DNA from: Gemmobacter caeruleus
GTDB lineage: Bacteria; Pseudomonadota; Alphaproteobacteria; Rhodobacterales; Rhodobacteraceae
Assembly (NCBI RefSeq): GCF_008271655.1
Contig: NZ_VKKX01000054.1
Span: 41,432 to 105,431 of the forward strand
Direction of reading: 5' to 3'
DNA length: 64,000 nucleotides
A program made the translations under genes and the position numbers. Below, in pieces: positions 63,757-64,000 of this stretch. How positions within the stretch are numbered: the stretch's first letter is position 1; the number at the start of each line of letters is the position of its first letter. The notes beneath the pieces are model-generated. The model had not been told where the DNA came from. It ran no database searches and worked only from the letters and a program-made list of their open reading frames with translations.

Positions 63757-63854
63757 CCGCCTCACCGAAGCGACGGAGACGAAGCGACGGTGCAGAAATC
63801 GGAAATGACCGGTCGGAAAGGCTGAGAAATCAGCGCCCAGTCTGTTGTTTCCAC

Positions 63855-63867
63855 GCTCTTTGACATT
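63855..63867 (+). promoter_or_regulatory. boxA-like antitermination site
   Basis: GCTCTTTGACATT closely matches the ribosomal boxA consensus TGCTCTTTAACA. Bound by NusB/NusE, it lets polymerase read through untranslated rRNA; it is the best evidence that an rRNA operon follows. Confidence 0.65.
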
Positions 63868-64000
63868 GATGGGAATGAAGGGATATGCGGGCGGTTTGGT
63901 CGTTTTCGACGGCGGACGTTTGCATATCGGCTCACTAGCTTCGGCGATGATGTGAGTGTCAGCTTCACGTTTGTGGGTCTTGTTCCTGAGGGGACTTGGC

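Larger units (their letters stand above)
63639..64000 (+). promoter_or_regulatory. Ribosomal RNA operon promoter and leader
   Basis: The last 362 bases hold no protein gene. A promoter (63728-63756), a 10-base direct repeat (63767-63776 and 63781-63790) and a boxA-like site (63855-63865) follow in order, the layout of an rRNA operon leader. The T-rich stretch at 63690-63720 may be an upstream activating element. The 16S gene itself would begin beyond 64000, so this is a prediction. Confidence 0.6.

Noticed and set aside
63767..63790. Start of a CRISPR or tandem repeat array
   Set aside because: Only two copies of a 10-base unit with a 14-base period are present, directly downstream of an rrn-like promoter.

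Overview
The window is a high-GC, gene-dense chromosomal segment of an alphaproteobacterium, most likely a member of the Rhodobacteraceae (Paracoccus/Rhodobacter type). The pointers are a three-gene cytochrome bc1 operon (petABC), an opgG/small ORF/opgH/opgC glucan operon of the Rhodobacter sphaeroides kind, a small trimeric-type porin, a short-form hisG with hisZ, and the carboxynorspermidine-type polyamine genes. This assignment rests on gene content and order read by eye, not on a database search.

Left part (1-7.6 kb): a NitT/TauT-type ABC importer (minus strand) faces a PedF-type cytochrome c and a MoxJ/XoxJ-like binding protein, followed on the minus strand by a NosR-like flavin/iron-sulfur membrane protein and its ApbE/NosX flavinyl transferase. 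No PQQ dehydrogenase and no nosZ is present, so this looks like the accessory half of a quinoprotein alcohol-oxidation module whose dehydrogenase lies elsewhere. A sulfotransferase and a GT14-like glycosyltransferase then sit back to back.

9-24 kb: HIT protein, carboxynorspermidine decarboxylase and dehydrogenase, the leuS-lptE-holA overlapping operon, a DUF3576 lipoprotein, a highly expressed porin, YggS, an amylosucrase with two LacI-type half-palindromic sites in front of it, ribA, an orphan OmpR-type regulator, and then a 446-base non-coding stretch holding what look like two tandem, related small RNA genes with an anti-Shine-Dalgarno CTCCC motif. This is the most interesting non-coding signal in the window.

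24-47 kb: mostly housekeeping genes: exonuclease III, YbbN-like thioredoxin, Lon-N domain protein, Trm112-like protein, UbiH-type hydroxylase, amidase, aminotransferase, FtsK, MutL, RmuC, N-formylglutamate amidohydrolase, tRNA-Val(GAC), ribosomal L36, petABC, and hisS-hisZ-hisG as an overlapping operon.

47-64 kb: SlyX, the osmoregulated periplasmic glucan operon, a TetR-controlled RND efflux operon with a visible operator array, DUF4202 and HNH-endonuclease genes, enoyl-CoA hydratase, thioesterase, bactofilin, agmatinase-family enzyme, a YtcJ-type amidohydrolase, and finally the promoter, leader and boxA of an rRNA operon whose 16S gene starts beyond the right edge. No insertion sequence, prophage or CRISPR array was seen.
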